This document shows, piece after piece, positions 35,446 to 45,679 of a stretch of DNA of 58,123 nucleotides. Below the pieces are notes generated by a model, which saw only the letters and a list, made by a program, of their open reading frames with translations, searched no databases and was not told the DNA's origin. Position 1 is the stretch's first letter. Every line of letters starts with the position of its first letter. Position numbers and translations under genes: made by a program. Source of the DNA: an uncultured Prochlorococcus sp. (GTDB lineage Bacteria; Cyanobacteriota; Cyanobacteriia; PCC-6307; Cyanobiaceae); the NCBI GenBank assembly GCA_902625845.1, contig CACOCT010000005.1:1-58123 (forward strand), written 5' to 3'.

Positions 35446-36105
35446 TTGAAAATTTTACAACACTTTTTAATTTCGCCAGATTTAAAAAAATTTAATAAAT
35501 TTCAACCAAAATTAAATATTGCAGTTTTAGCTTCTGGTGAAGGTACAAATTTTCAGGTTTTGATTGATTTATACAAAAATAAAAAATTAGATATTGAAAT
35601 AAAATTATTAATCTCAAATAAAGAGAATGCTGGATGTATTAAGAGGGCAATTGAATCTGAAATTCCATATTTTCTAATTTTAGAAAATAAATATGAAAAC
35701 AAGGAAAAATTTGAAGCTGAAATAATAAAAATCCTTCAGGAATCTAATGTTGAACTAATTGTAATGGCGGGATGGATGAAAATAGCTTCAGAAAATTTTG
35801 TAAATACTTTTAAAGATAGAATTATTAATATCCATCCTTCGCTTTTACCATCATTTAAAGGTAAAAATCCTATAGGTGATGCACTAAAAAACAATTCACT
35901 CATAACAGGATGTTCAGTACATTTTGTTGATAGAGAAGTTGATAATGGCAAATTAATAATACAAGCTGCATTATCAATTAACAAAGATGATAATTTAAGA
36001 AGTTTAACCAATAAAATTCATGATGCTGAACATAAGGTTCTCCCATTTGCTGTATCTGAGGCAGGATTGAAAGTTAGAAATAAATTAAGGATAAAAAGAA
36101 GTTAA
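35446..36105 (+). CDS. purN: phosphoribosylglycinamide formyltransferase (GART)
   Basis: 219 residues, slightly longer than usual at the N-terminus. It transfers a formyl group from 10-formyl-THF in purine synthesis. Motifs: VLASGEGTNFQVL (phosphate site), VMAGWMKIASENF, IINIHPSLLPSFKG with catalytic Asn/His, and HFVDREVDNGKLI with the catalytic Asp. TTG at 35446 is the only available start, because a TAA directly precedes it and no ATG occurs before the fold begins. Its 3' end overlaps argC by 21 bases tail to tail. Confidence 0.95.
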   Translation: MKILQHFLISPDLKKFNKFQPKLNIAVLASGEGTNFQVLIDLYKNKKLDIEIKLLISNKENAGCIKRAIESEIPYFLILENKYENKEKFEAEIIKILQESNVELIVMAGWMKIASENFVNTFKDRIINIHPSLLPSFKGKNPIGDALKNNSLITGCSVHFVDREVDNGKLIIQAALSINKDDNLRSLTNKIHDAEHKVLPFAVSEAGLKVRNKLRIKRS

Positions 36106-37140
36106 ATCTAAACCTTCATTAATTTTAAGACCAGCAATTAAATTTAGATTTTGAATAGCTTGTCCAGCTTGCCCTTTTAAAAGATTGTCAATGGTAGAGA
36201 GTAATATTATTTTGCCACTTCGATTATCAACATTTACTGATATGTATATATCGTTTGAATTTCTTGCCCATTTACTTGAGGGATATGTCCCAACTGGTAA
36301 TACTTTTACATTTTCATAATTTCTGTAGAAATTATCAAGTAAAATTTTACAATCATCCGCAGTTAGTCCAGGATCTTTAAGTCTTCCATAAATTGTTGAA
36401 AACATACCCCTAACAATTGGAACTAAATGTGGTGTAAATATTAACTGAATATTAATACCAGAGGCATAACTCAAAATTTGTTCTATTTCAGATGTATGTC
36501 TATGATTAAATAATCCATATGCGGAAATTCCTTCACCTGCTTCTGAATAGAGCAAATGTTCTTTAGGAGTTCTACCTCCTCCTGATATTCCACTTTTTGA
36601 ATCAATAATAATACCTTCACTCTCTATAATTCCTTGCATCATGAATGGGATAAGAGGTATTAATGCTGAAGTGGGATAACATCCAGGACATGCAACTATT
36701 CGTGATTTTTTAATTTCACTTTGATTAAATTCTGGGATACCATAAACAGACTCTAAACACAATTCATAATCATTTCTATTATAAATTTCTGCTTCTTTAT
36801 AATATATTTCTTTCCATTTATCTAATGATTTATATCTATAGTCTGCAGATAGATCAATGACTTTTATGCCGTTATTAATTAATTCAGGAGTAATTGTTGA
36901 AGACAAACCATTTGGTAGTGATAAAATTGCTATATCGGAACTTTCAATAATACGTTTCTGTGAATATTTTTCAATAATAAGATCGTTTTCGATATGAATA
37001 AAAGGAAACATCTTATTCCATTTTGAACCAGAAGATTTATTTCCACCTAAGAATGTTATTTTAAAATTTGTATTTCTTCTTAGTAGATTTACTAACTGTA
37101 TGCCTCCGTAACCTGTAGCACCAACTATTGCAACATTCAT
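36085..37140 (-). CDS. argC: N-acetyl-gamma-glutamyl-phosphate reductase
   Basis: 351 residues. NADPH-dependent reduction of N-acetylglutamyl-phosphate in arginine synthesis. The Rossmann start is VAIVGATGYGGIQLVNLLRR, the catalytic Cys is in RIVACPGCYPTSALIPL, and SGISGGGRTPKEHL and FTPHLVPIVRGMFSTIY complete the fold. ATG start; divergent from ribBA (86 bases between starts). Confidence 0.97.
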   Translation of the reverse strand: MNVAIVGATGYGGIQLVNLLRRNTNFKITFLGGNKSSGSKWNKMFPFIHIENDLIIEKYSQKRIIESSDIAILSLPNGLSSTITPELINNGIKVIDLSADYRYKSLDKWKEIYYKEAEIYNRNDYELCLESVYGIPEFNQSEIKKSRIVACPGCYPTSALIPLIPFMMQGIIESEGIIIDSKSGISGGGRTPKEHLLYSEAGEGISAYGLFNHRHTSEIEQILSYASGINIQLIFTPHLVPIVRGMFSTIYGRLKDPGLTADDCKILLDNFYRNYENVKVLPVGTYPSSKWARNSNDIYISVNVDNRSGKIILLSTIDNLLKGQAGQAIQNLNLIAGLKINEGLDLTSFYP

Positions 37141-37226
37141 TTCTCTTAACCGGCAAGTGTGATATAGGATTATATAGTATTGAAATTGTTTATTACAATA
37201 ACAATTTCTTCATTATGTAATTTATA

Positions 37227-38966
37227 GTGGAAGACGCAAGTACAAGATCTAATAATCAGGAAATTTCTGAAAAGGAAGAAATTCTTGATATAAGATTTGA
37301 CCCTATAACTGATGCTTTAGCTGCAATAAGAAATGGTGAATGTGTAATTGTTGTAGATGATGAAGGAAGAGAAAATGAAGGAGATTTAATATGTGCTGCC
37401 CAATTTGCGACGCCTCAACAAATAAATTTTATGGCTGTAGAGGGGCGAGGTTTAATTTGCTTAGCAATGCAGGGAGATAAATTAGATGATTTAGATTTAC
37501 CATTAATGGTTGATAGGAATACTGATTCAAACCAAACAGCGTTTACCGTTTCTATTGATGCAGGACCTGAATTTAATGTAAGTACAGGTATATCTGCTGA
37601 AGATAGAGCAAAAACAATTCAAGTTGCAATAAATCCTAATACCACGCCTGAAGAGCTAAGAAGACCTGGTCATATATTTCCTTTAAGAGCAAAAAAAGGA
37701 GGGGTTTTAAAAAGAGCTGGACATACTGAAGCAGCTGTTGATTTAGCCTTACTTTCAGGTTTATATCCTGCAGGTGTTATTTGTGAGATTCAAAATCAAG
37801 ACGGATCAATGTCTAGATTACCTGAACTCAGTAAATATGCTAAGCAATGGGGTATGAAATTAATTTCAATTGCTGACTTAATAAGATATAGATCAGAAAA
37901 CGAAAGATTCGTATTTAGAAAATCAGCTACTGAGCTACCCAGCATATTTGGTACTTTTAAAGCTTATGGATATATAAATGAGCTAGATGGTTCCGAGCAT
38001 GTTGCACTTGTTAAAAAAAAATCTAAAACAATAAATGAACCAGTCCTTGTAAGGATGCATTCTGAATGTCTTACTGGAGATGCTTTTGGATCATTAAGAT
38101 GTGATTGCAGACCACAACTTGAGGCTGCATTGTCGAGGATAGAAAAAGAGGGAGAAGGTGTAGTTGTTTATCTCAGACAAGAGGGAAGAGGGATAGGATT
38201 AATTAATAAGTTAAAAGCTTATAGCTTACAGGATGGTGGTTTAGATACTGTTGAGGCAAACGAAAAACTTGGATTTCCTGCAGATTTAAGAAATTATGGT
38301 GTAGGTGCTCAAATTCTTACAGACCTTGGCATTAAGAAGCTTAAACTTCTAACAAATAATCCAAGAAAAATTGCTGGTTTAGGAGGTTATGGTATCGAAG
38401 TTATATCTAGAGTTCCATTGGTAATTTGTCCAGGAGACTATAACGCTGAATATTTAAATGTTAAAAGGACTAAATTAGGACATTTACTAGATAATGAACA
38501 AATTAAATTTTCAAATATAGATCCATTTATTGCAATATTTGTTGATGGAAAATATAGTTCTAACGATTTAGTTTCTATTAAGAATAAGATAAATAAATTT
38601 TGTCAATCAAACGACATAGAAGTAAAGCCAGAAAGCAGCCCTAGATTGCTAGCTATATGGAATCGTCCAAAACTAGTGTGGAGAATAATTCATAAAAAAG
38701 ATAGAAAAAACATAGTTATTAATAACAACGAAATTAAAAAAATTGAAGACTTTATTTTTACACTCTCAAAAATTAAGAAAAGCTCAAAAGTTGGATTAAT
38801 AGTTGCTAAAAATATTGATCACGCACTTCATCCTAATAATAATATTAAAATCGAGGAGGCATTAATAACTGATCAAAATGAAAAGCTTTATGCTTCAACA
38901 AGAAAGTTTAATTTAGATAAAGTGCCTTTTATTATTATTTTTAAGAATAATGAAGAACTATACTGA
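37227..38966 (+). CDS. ribBA: bifunctional riboflavin synthesis protein RibBA with extra C-terminal domain
   Basis: 579 residues, GTG start. Residues about 20-225 are dihydroxybutanone-phosphate synthase ([36 protein letters not shown]). Residues about 230-425 are GTP cyclohydrolase II, with zinc ligands in [10 protein letters not shown] and LRCDCRPQL and the RQEGRGIGL loop. About 150 further residues (430-579, from [13 protein letters not shown] onward) follow, with no motif I recognise; standard RibBA ends near 400-425. The gene feeds FMN/FAD production. It overlaps the cyclophilin gene by 9 bases tail to tail. Confidence 0.95.
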   Translation: MEDASTRSNNQEISEKEEILDIRFDPITDALAAIRNGECVIVVDDEGRENEGDLICAAQFATPQQINFMAVEGRGLICLAMQGDKLDDLDLPLMVDRNTDSNQTAFTVSIDAGPEFNVSTGISAEDRAKTIQVAINPNTTPEELRRPGHIFPLRAKKGGVLKRAGHTEAAVDLALLSGLYPAGVICEIQNQDGSMSRLPELSKYAKQWGMKLISIADLIRYRSENERFVFRKSATELPSIFGTFKAYGYINELDGSEHVALVKKKSKTINEPVLVRMHSECLTGDAFGSLRCDCRPQLEAALSRIEKEGEGVVVYLRQEGRGIGLINKLKAYSLQDGGLDTVEANEKLGFPADLRNYGVGAQILTDLGIKKLKLLTNNPRKIAGLGGYGIEVISRVPLVICPGDYNAEYLNVKRTKLGHLLDNEQIKFSNIDPFIAIFVDGKYSSNDLVSIKNKINKFCQSNDIEVKPESSPRLLAIWNRPKLVWRIIHKKDRKNIVINNNEIKKIEDFIFTLSKIKKSSKVGLIVAKNIDHALHPNNNIKIEEALITDQNEKLYASTRKFNLDKVPFIIIFKNNEELY

Positions 38967-39395
38967 ATAAGCTTTTATAATTTTCGAACCATTCTTTAGT
39001 TTTAAAACAACATCCATATTATTTGTTTTTCCAAATACGGTATGTACTCCGTCTAAATGTGGCTGAGGTTCATAAACTATAAAAAATTGGCTGCCTCCTG
39101 TATTTTTACCGGCATGTGCCATTGATAATGATCCAGTAACGTGTTTATTAGAATTAATTTCACATTTTATCTTGTAACCAGGACCTCCAGTGCCAGGCAT
39201 TCCTGAAGAGCCTTCTCTAGTATTTGGACATCCACCTTGAGCCATAAAACCAGGAATAACTCTATGAAATGACAAACCATTATAAAATCCTTCATTTACA
39301 AGTTTTGTAAAATTATCGACTGTATTGGGTGCATCTTCAGAAAATAAATCAAATTCAATATTACCTGAATCAGTCTCAAAAATAACTTTTGACAT
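38958..39395 (-). CDS. peptidyl-prolyl cis-trans isomerase, cyclophilin type
   Basis: 145 residues, a compact cytosolic cyclophilin without signal peptide. Catalytic and substrate residues are visible: [18 protein letters not shown] (catalytic Arg in FHR), [25 protein letters not shown] and [10 protein letters not shown]. It speeds proline isomerisation in folding proteins. It is the last gene of a leftward run dnaK-dnaJ-DUF3110-cyclophilin, which hints at a shared folding role. Confidence 0.95.
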   Translation of the reverse strand: MSKVIFETDSGNIEFDLFSEDAPNTVDNFTKLVNEGFYNGLSFHRVIPGFMAQGGCPNTREGSSGMPGTGGPGYKIKCEINSNKHVTGSLSMAHAGKNTGGSQFFIVYEPQPHLDGVHTVFGKTNNMDVVLKLKNGSKIIKAYSV

Positions 39396-39438
39396 GTTGT
39401 AAAACCTTTTATTGAAGTATATTACATGAATTAAATTT

Positions 39439-39813
39439 TTAGAGAAGTTTCTCCAAGTTTTCTCTAATGTTTTCTAAATCGTCATGGTTATTTTTTTTAT
39501 CTTCCCACTTATCTACTTCTAAGTTTTTTTGAGGAGGGGTTAATAGCAATCTATCTTCAAGAGTTTTCGGTACAAAATCTTTAGTAACTATTCTGGTCTC
39601 ATAATCACATCTATTGCAAAAATCTTTAATTTCTTCTAAATCAAACATTTCTACCGAAGGAGAAGGAAAATCTTGCGCTTCTAAAAGACCGACATATCGT
39701 TCAGCATCATCCTTTTCTTCAAACATTAATACAATCGTTCTACCCTTAAGCTCTATAGAGTGAATGCCTTCATTTTCAGTATTTGGATTATAAAGTAGAA
39801 CAAATATTTTCAT
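39439..39813 (-). CDS. DUF3110 family protein
   Basis: 124 residues. Starts [20 protein letters not shown] and includes [39 protein letters not shown] and a cysteine pair in FCNRCDYE, the DUF3110 pattern found in cyanobacteria and plants. The C-terminal third is acidic and variable. Function unknown. It lies 17 bases downstream of the dnaJ-like gene on the same strand. Confidence 0.88.
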   Translation of the reverse strand: MKIFVLLYNPNTENEGIHSIELKGRTIVLMFEEKDDAERYVGLLEAQDFPSPSVEMFDLEEIKDFCNRCDYETRIVTKDFVPKTLEDRLLLTPPQKNLEVDKWEDKKNNHDDLENIRENLEKLL

Positions 39814-39830
39814 AATTAAGTTCTTAAAAA

Positions 39831-40733
39831 TTAGGCTTCAGAAAGAGATAATTCCTGTAATCTCGAATATAAGGCAATTTCTTCATCATTCATATTAGCA
39901 GGAATCACAACGACTATCTCTACATATTGATCACCAATATCATTACCATGAACTAGTCCTCTGCCTTTAAGCCTAAGTAATCTTCCTGTTGAGGATTTAG
40001 GTGGGACTTGAAGAGTAACATTACCTTCGAGAGTTGGGACATCAACGGCGCAACCCAAAAGTGCATCGGGTGGGAATAATTCAAGCTTGTAAAGAACCCT
40101 TAGTCCATCAATTCTCAATCCTTCTGAAGTTTTAACTTTTAATTGAAGATAATGATCTTTTCCACCTCTTGCAATATTTTCTAACCTAAGCCTCCACCCA
40201 TCTCCTGCGAAAGGTGGTGTATCGACTTCAACAATAGTTTTATCCTCTAGTTCAATTAATATAGTTGATCCCATAAGTGCCTCTTCTGGAGATAATTCAA
40301 TTATTGTTTCAACGTCTTGAAAAGATTTTATAGGTGGCGGTTCATAAGGTGATGTAGCAGGATAATCAAAATTCTCAAATTCTTCTTCAAATATCTCCTC
40401 GTCTAGAAAATCGTTTTCTGGTTCATTTTCAGAATAATTAGTATAACCGTAAAGCATATCTAAATATTCTTCAAATTTAGGGAATCCTGATTCAAAATTA
40501 TTTTTACTAGTATTTTCTTTCTCTTCTATAGAAGATCTTTGTTTAGGATCGCGTAAAAATTCATAAGCTTCATTTATTAACTTGAAACGTTCTTCAGCAT
40601 TTATATCATTTTTATTTAAATCTGGATGCCATTTTCTAGCTTCTCTTCGAAAGGCCTTTTTTAGTTCAAAATCATCAAAGTTTTTTGATAATCCTAAAAT
40701 AGATAAATAATCAGTTTTAGAGGAAATAGTCAT
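39831..40733 (-). CDS. DnaJ-like co-chaperone (CbpA-type, no zinc finger)
   Basis: The preferred start is the ATG at 40733 (MTISSKTDYLSILGL), giving 300 residues; an ATG at 40766 would add 11 residues lying wholly inside dnaK. The J domain covers residues about 8-70 with the HPD motif in RKWHPDLNKND, which stimulates DnaK ATPase. A spacer rich in Glu/Asp/Phe/Tyr follows, and then the two C-terminal beta domains (VDTPPFAGDGWRLRLENIARG; LEGNVTLQVPPKSSTGRLLRLKGRG) without the zinc-finger repeats. Its start overlaps the end of dnaK, so the two are translationally coupled. Confidence 0.92.
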   Translation of the reverse strand: MTISSKTDYLSILGLSKNFDDFELKKAFRREARKWHPDLNKNDINAEERFKLINEAYEFLRDPKQRSSIEEKENTSKNNFESGFPKFEEYLDMLYGYTNYSENEPENDFLDEEIFEEEFENFDYPATSPYEPPPIKSFQDVETIIELSPEEALMGSTILIELEDKTIVEVDTPPFAGDGWRLRLENIARGGKDHYLQLKVKTSEGLRIDGLRVLYKLELFPPDALLGCAVDVPTLEGNVTLQVPPKSSTGRLLRLKGRGLVHGNDIGDQYVEIVVVIPANMNDEEIALYSRLQELSLSEA

Positions 40734-42714
40734 TGTCCCATGGATCATCGTCCCTAGAATTACCATACCTCGAATTTCTATAATTTCTATCTATTTGGTT
40801 ATCCCATGGATCATCATCCCAATAATCATCAGAGAACAATTCATCCTTGATAGATCCAAAAGTATTCTTGATCCCTTGTAAAGGGTTACTTTCAATTTTC
40901 TTTTCAGCTGCAAATTTTCTATTTAACCCAAACAAAGCCTCTTGTAAGGCACTACATGAGAGTTCTAATTCTTGAGGATCTTCATCCTCTAAGAATTCTT
41001 CGACATCTTGTATTGCAATCTCCACTGCCCTTTGTTGTCTTTCAGCTCCAAAGGGGCCAAATTCTAAAGAAACATCTCTAAGTCTTCTCTCTGCTTGAGC
41101 TATAAGTGTGAGAGCGTTATTTCTGCGATCTATTACGGATCTCTTTTTTTTATCTTCACTTGCCTTAGATTTAGCTTCATCAATAATTTTATTAATTTCA
41201 TCTTCATTTAGATTAGAGCCGCCCGTTATACTTACAGACTGATTCCTTCCTGTTGTTCTATCAGTAGCACTGACTTCAAGTAATCCATTAGCATCAATAT
41301 CAAACGCCACTTGTACTTGAGGTATGCCTCTAGGAGCTGGAGGAATACCAGATAATCTAAATTTTCCCAATGACTTATTTTCTCCAGCTAGTGGTCGTTC
41401 TCCTTGAAAAATTTTTATAAAAACAGAAGATTGATTAGCTTCAGAAGTACTAAAAACATCTGACTGTCTAACTGGTATTGGAGTATTTCTTGGAATTAAT
41501 ACTTTCATTAATCCTCCAATGGTTTCAAGACCTAAAGAAAGAGGAGTAACATCATTTAAAAGCAAGTCTTGTAGTTCTCCGCTTATAATCCCTGATTGTA
41601 TTGCTGCACCAATGGCTACGACTTCATCTGGATTAACAGTTTGACATGGGTCATTAGGCACTAAAGTTCTTACTAATTGTTGAACCATTGGTATTCTTGT
41701 TGAGCCACCTACAAGGACTACCTCATCAACTTCATCAGGATTCCATCCTGAATCATCTAATGCAATTTGAACTGGTTCTAATAATCTATCTAATAAATCT
41801 TGCGATAAAGATTCAAAAAGTTTTCTATCCAAAGTCTCATCTATATGTAGTGGACCTTGTTCATTTGTGGTAATAAAGGGAAGAGATATTTTTGTTTTAT
41901 TTAAACCTGACAATTCACATTTTGCCTTTTCAGCTGCTTCTGTGAGTCTTTGGAGTGCTTGCCTATCTCTGCGTAAATCAATTTTATACTTTATTAAAAA
42001 TTTTTCTGCTAACCAATCAACTATTTTTGAATCAAAATTATTGCCGCCGAGCTGAGTATCCCCACATGTAGCTTTTACATCAAAAACACCATTAGATATT
42101 TTTAATAGCGAAACATCAAATGTACCTCCCCCTAAATCAAAAACTAATACATTATTAGCAGAACTTTTTTCAAAGCCATATGCCAAAGCTGCGGCTGTTG
42201 GCTCATTGAGAATTCTCTCGACTTTAATACCCGCTAAAAGAGCAGCATCTTTAGTAGCTTGTCTCTGCGATTCATTGAAATAAGCAGGAACAGTAATAAC
42301 TGCTGAATCAATCGTATCGCCAAGAAATCTTTCTGAATCATCTATTAATTTCCTAATAATTGAACTTACTAACTCTTCAGGTGCATATTCTCTTTCTGTA
42401 AAGGGACTTAAAACCCTAACATTCCCATTATTATTTGATTTAATATTATAAGGAACTGAGATACTTGTATCATCTAATTCATCCCATTCGCGACCTACAA
42501 ATCTTTTTAAATTAAAAAAGGTATTTTTAGGATTTAAGACTAATTGTCTCCTAGCCTGATCTCCAATAACAATTTCAGAATCTTTGGTGAATCCAACTAT
42601 TGAAGGCGTTGTTCTCGTACCTTCAGAACTTGAGATTATTACTGGGCGACCAGCTTCTATTACTCCAACCACGGAGTTAGTAGTGCCTAAATCAATTCCA
42701 ACTATTTTCCCCAT
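40717..42714 (-). CDS. dnaK: chaperone DnaK (Hsp70), DnaK1-like
   Basis: 665 residues. ATPase domain: IVGIDLGTTNSVVGV at the start, VPAYFNESQRQATKDAA, ERILNEPTAAALAYG and VFDLGGGTFDVSLL. The substrate-binding domain contains NDVTPLSLGLETIGG. The C-terminal tail is unusual: instead of the EEVD-like or EAK-rich end it carries repeated acidic DDDPWDN blocks and ends in DYFL, as in the divergent DnaK1 paralogue of cyanobacteria. Cyanobacteria usually have several DnaKs, so this is probably not the only one. 237 AT-rich bases lie between it and tRNA-Ser, both on the minus strand. Confidence 0.95.
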   Translation of the reverse strand: MGKIVGIDLGTTNSVVGVIEAGRPVIISSSEGTRTTPSIVGFTKDSEIVIGDQARRQLVLNPKNTFFNLKRFVGREWDELDDTSISVPYNIKSNNNGNVRVLSPFTEREYAPEELVSSIIRKLIDDSERFLGDTIDSAVITVPAYFNESQRQATKDAALLAGIKVERILNEPTAAALAYGFEKSSANNVLVFDLGGGTFDVSLLKISNGVFDVKATCGDTQLGGNNFDSKIVDWLAEKFLIKYKIDLRRDRQALQRLTEAAEKAKCELSGLNKTKISLPFITTNEQGPLHIDETLDRKLFESLSQDLLDRLLEPVQIALDDSGWNPDEVDEVVLVGGSTRIPMVQQLVRTLVPNDPCQTVNPDEVVAIGAAIQSGIISGELQDLLLNDVTPLSLGLETIGGLMKVLIPRNTPIPVRQSDVFSTSEANQSSVFIKIFQGERPLAGENKSLGKFRLSGIPPAPRGIPQVQVAFDIDANGLLEVSATDRTTGRNQSVSITGGSNLNEDEINKIIDEAKSKASEDKKKRSVIDRRNNALTLIAQAERRLRDVSLEFGPFGAERQQRAVEIAIQDVEEFLEDEDPQELELSCSALQEALFGLNRKFAAEKKIESNPLQGIKNTFGSIKDELFSDDYWDDDPWDNQIDRNYRNSRYGNSRDDDPWDNDYFL

Positions 42715-42951
42715 AATTCTATTATGGATAATTAAAACTTAACTTCAAAATTTAATTAAAACAAATAATTAATAATATTGTTTTAATATTAGTAAAAATA
42801 TCTCTATTGTTAAGTTCAATTATTAATAATATTTATATTCTTTCAGTATAAAATCTTTTAAAAAATTCTTTTTCTACGAGAATTTAATAAATAGAACTTA
42901 AATTTTGATGTAATTATCTTTATTAATGTTCTTCATTGCTTTATATTTATA

Positions 42952-43038
42952 CGGAGAGAGAGGGATTCGAACCCTCGATAGAGTTGCCCCTATACAGCAT
43001 TTCCAGTGCTGCGCCTTCAACCACTCGGCCACCTCTCC
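42952..43038 (-). tRNA. tRNA-Ser (GGA)
   Basis: The minus strand gives an 87-nt class II tRNA. Acceptor GGAGAGG with TCTCTCC and discriminator G; D arm GCC...GGC; anticodon stem CAGCA/TGCTG with loop CTGGAAA (anticodon GGA). A long variable arm (TATAGGGGCAACTCTATC) and T arm GAGGG-TTCGAAT-CCCTC follow. The long variable arm and G73 are serine identity elements. CCA is not encoded. Reads UCC and UCU codons. Confidence 0.96.
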
Positions 43039-43088
43039 CAATAAATGTTATTTTAACCTTTTAACATCCCTTATTTGAGGAAAAATAC

Positions 43089-43463
43089 TTGAAAAAGAAG
43101 TTTAAAGTCACTATAAAAAATAAAGTAACGGGTAAAGTTTATCAAGAAGATGTAAGTAGTGATGAATATATTTTAAAGGAATTTGAGAAAAAGGGTCTTA
43201 GACTTCCATTCTCATGTAGAAATGGATGTTGCACTGAATGTGCAGTAAAAATCATATCGGGTAAACTTGAACAAAGACATGCCATGGGAGTCTCACAAGC
43301 CTTGAAGGATGAGGGATATGCTTTACTCTGCGTGGGTAAAGCTTTAGAGGATGTTGAAGTAGAAACAACATATTATGATGAGGTTTATGAAAAGCAATTC
43401 GGACAATACTTCGGACAAGGTAGTACTAGAGTAGCTCCTCCGTGGGAATTTGAAGAAGATTAG
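43089..43463 (+). CDS. plant-type [2Fe-2S] ferredoxin
   Basis: 124 residues with a TTG start at 43089; GAGG at 43077-43080 is a good ribosome binding site with 8-base spacing and decides this start. The cluster ligands are C43, C48, C51 (in SCRNGCCTEC) and C81 (in ALLC). The extended C-terminus (TTYYDEVYEKQFGQYFG and an acidic end) makes it longer than photosynthetic PetF (about 97 residues), so it is more likely a specialised ferredoxin with its own partners. First gene of a ferredoxin / IMPase-family / hisZ operon. Confidence 0.93.
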   Translation: MKKKFKVTIKNKVTGKVYQEDVSSDEYILKEFEKKGLRLPFSCRNGCCTECAVKIISGKLEQRHAMGVSQALKDEGYALLCVGKALEDVEVETTYYDEVYEKQFGQYFGQGSTRVAPPWEFEED

Positions 43464-43467
43464 AAGC

Positions 43468-44316
43468 ATGAATATCACTGATAAATTTAAAAATTTACAA
43501 ATTAATTTAAATCTTGATAATCTTACAGAAACTGCCAAAAACGCAGCGAATATTGGTTCTGAAATAATTAGTACAAACTATAACAAGATACAAAGAATTT
43601 CATCTAAAGGTAGAGAAGGTGATCTCGTTACAAATGTTGATCTTGAGGTTGAGAGAAAAATTAAAGATTACCTAATAGATCAAACTCCAGAAATTTCAAT
43701 CCTTGCTGAGGAGACTGGCCAATCTAACAAATCATCTGATTTAATTTGGTGCATAGATCCATTGGATGGAACAACAAATTATTCCCATGGATATCCATTT
43801 TTTGGGACTTCAATTGGACTTGTATATAAGGATATACCCATTTTAGGTGCAATATCTGTCCCTTATTTACATGAACTTTATTGGGGTTGCATAACCAAAG
43901 GTTCTTATTGCAATAATGAGATAATTACAGTTTCAAACCCCATTAATTTATCTGAAAGTTTATTAGTTACAGGTTTTGCTTATGACAGGTTTGAAACCGA
44001 AAATAATAATTATGCTGAGTTTTGCTGGCTTACTCATAAAACAAGAGGTGTAAGAAGAGGTGGAGCTGCGGCCGTAGATCTCGCATTTGTTGCTAGTGGG
44101 AAAGTTGATGGATTTTGGGAAAGGGGACTACAGATATGGGATATTGCTGCTGGTGCTATTATTGTTCATGAAGCAGGAGGAGTAATTTCTAATTATCCAA
44201 ATGGAGAGCTAGATCTATATTCCGGAAGAATTTTAGCTTGTAGTCCAAAAATTAATATTGAACTTCAAGATCAGCTATCAAAAGTTACTCCTTTTAAAAA
44301 TAATTTGTATACCTAA
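43468..44316 (+). CDS. inositol monophosphatase family protein
   Basis: 282 residues from the ATG at 43468, 4 bases after the ferredoxin stop. A TTG at 43450 would add 6 residues overlapping that gene and is less likely. The Mg/Li-sensitive phosphatase motifs are REGDLVTNVDLEVE, SILAEETG, CIDPLDGTTNYSHGYPFFG and LQIWDIAAGAIIVHEAGG. Family members hydrolyse inositol phosphates, histidinol phosphate or other sugar phosphates; placing it directly before hisZ makes histidinol-phosphatase activity worth considering. Cytosolic. Confidence 0.92.
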   Translation: MNITDKFKNLQINLNLDNLTETAKNAANIGSEIISTNYNKIQRISSKGREGDLVTNVDLEVERKIKDYLIDQTPEISILAEETGQSNKSSDLIWCIDPLDGTTNYSHGYPFFGTSIGLVYKDIPILGAISVPYLHELYWGCITKGSYCNNEIITVSNPINLSESLLVTGFAYDRFETENNNYAEFCWLTHKTRGVRRGGAAAVDLAFVASGKVDGFWERGLQIWDIAAGAIIVHEAGGVISNYPNGELDLYSGRILACSPKINIELQDQLSKVTPFKNNLYT

Positions 44317-44328
44317 ATCAACAATAAA

Positions 44329-45480
44329 ATGAACGATATCAAAGAATTTAATTTACTAGATGTAAGAAAGAATTCACAAATAGTTAATACCTTAAATAAG
44401 GTTTATAAATTATGGGGTTATGAGAAAATTGCTCCATCAATGATAAATAACATTGATATTTTAAAAACAAGTGGAGTCATAAATCAGGACGAATTAGTTA
44501 GTTTGGTAAGTAATAAATCATTATGTCTTAGACCTGAAATGACAACCTCAATAGTAAAATTAATATCAACAAGATTAATAAATAAAAAAAGACCAATAAG
44601 ATTATGGAACAATGGAATAATATTTGAAAAAAAGGATGGAGTTAAAAATTCTCAAAGGTTCAATGAGAGGATACAAAGTGGAATTGAACTAATTGGATAT
44701 GATACAGAATTTCCTGAAATAGAAGTTATTAATATTCTTTTTGATTCAATTGATAAACTAAAATTAAAAGAAAATTGTAATCTAATTTTTCTTGTAAGTA
44801 GTACTACAATAATGGATTTAATTCTTAATAAATATAAAAATAATAATTACGAAGAAATAAAAAAAAGCATGATAAATTTAGATCAAGATAACTTAAATAA
44901 ACTCGATATTTCACATCAAGATAAAAGCATTCTCAATGATCTTCTTTACACTAGAGGTGATCCAAATAATGTAATAGAGAAATTATCAAATTTATATGGT
45001 AATAGTAAAGTATTAGATGATTTGCGATATTTGTTTAATACAATTCAACCAATTGCAAATAAATATCAAATTAGGATTCAATTAGATCCTACTTTTCAAC
45101 CACATTTAAATTTATATGAAGGAATAGTTTTTCAATTAATAAGTGTAAAAAATGGAGAAAAATCTATTATTGCTAAGGGAGGACGATATGATGAGTTAGT
45201 AAGATTCTTCAATCCAAAAGAGAGAATTCCTAATGGTTTAGGATTTAGTATATCAATAGATAATTTAAGAAAAGTTATAAAAGAGGAAAATAATACAAAT
45301 GAAAAAATATTATTACTTTATCAAAAGAAAGAAGATTTACCGTTAGCAATCGAGAAACAAAAGAAATTACATGAAGAAGGTATCATTACTATTCTAGAGA
45401 TAAATCCATGTATTGATATTTCACTATCAGAGAACTTAATGAAGGAAAATAATTGCTCTAAAATTAAATGGATTAAATAG
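44329..45480 (+). CDS. hisZ: ATP phosphoribosyltransferase regulatory subunit HisZ
   Basis: 383 residues, a histidyl-tRNA-synthetase-like protein without aminoacylation function that forms the active octamer with short-form HisG at the first step of histidine synthesis. Motif 2-like GIIFEKKDGVKNSQRFNERI and the later KGGRYDELVRFF and PNGLGFSISIDNLRK regions fit HisZ. The C-terminal HisRS anticodon-binding domain is replaced by a short tail, which excludes HisS. It ends the ferredoxin / IMPase-family / hisZ operon; 199 AT-rich bases without an ORF follow before htpG. Confidence 0.88.
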   Translation: MNDIKEFNLLDVRKNSQIVNTLNKVYKLWGYEKIAPSMINNIDILKTSGVINQDELVSLVSNKSLCLRPEMTTSIVKLISTRLINKKRPIRLWNNGIIFEKKDGVKNSQRFNERIQSGIELIGYDTEFPEIEVINILFDSIDKLKLKENCNLIFLVSSTTIMDLILNKYKNNNYEEIKKSMINLDQDNLNKLDISHQDKSILNDLLYTRGDPNNVIEKLSNLYGNSKVLDDLRYLFNTIQPIANKYQIRIQLDPTFQPHLNLYEGIVFQLISVKNGEKSIIAKGGRYDELVRFFNPKERIPNGLGFSISIDNLRKVIKEENNTNEKILLLYQKKEDLPLAIEKQKKLHEEGIITILEINPCIDISLSENLMKENNCSKIKWIK

Positions 45481-45679
45481 TATTTATAAACTATAGATAC
45501 AGAAATTTATTAATACTTACTACATATAAATAATAAAATTTAAATAATATTTTTATATTTTAAATATAAATAATTAAATAGATTTATTGTTATATTTTTG
45601 TACGGACAATACTCCTAACAAAACTTGAATAAGAGGTTTTAAAGAAATAAAATAAAATTGATTTTCTATTCTCAAATAA

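Noticed and set aside
43450-43467. TTG start for the inositol phosphatase family gene
   Set aside because: It would overlap the ferredoxin gene and add six uninformative residues; the ATG at 43468 is 4 bases after the ferredoxin stop.
45481-45679. Possible small gene or ncRNA between hisZ and htpG
   Set aside because: Very AT-rich with no ORF of useful length on either strand, no clear hairpin and no T-run; treated as promoter and spacer.
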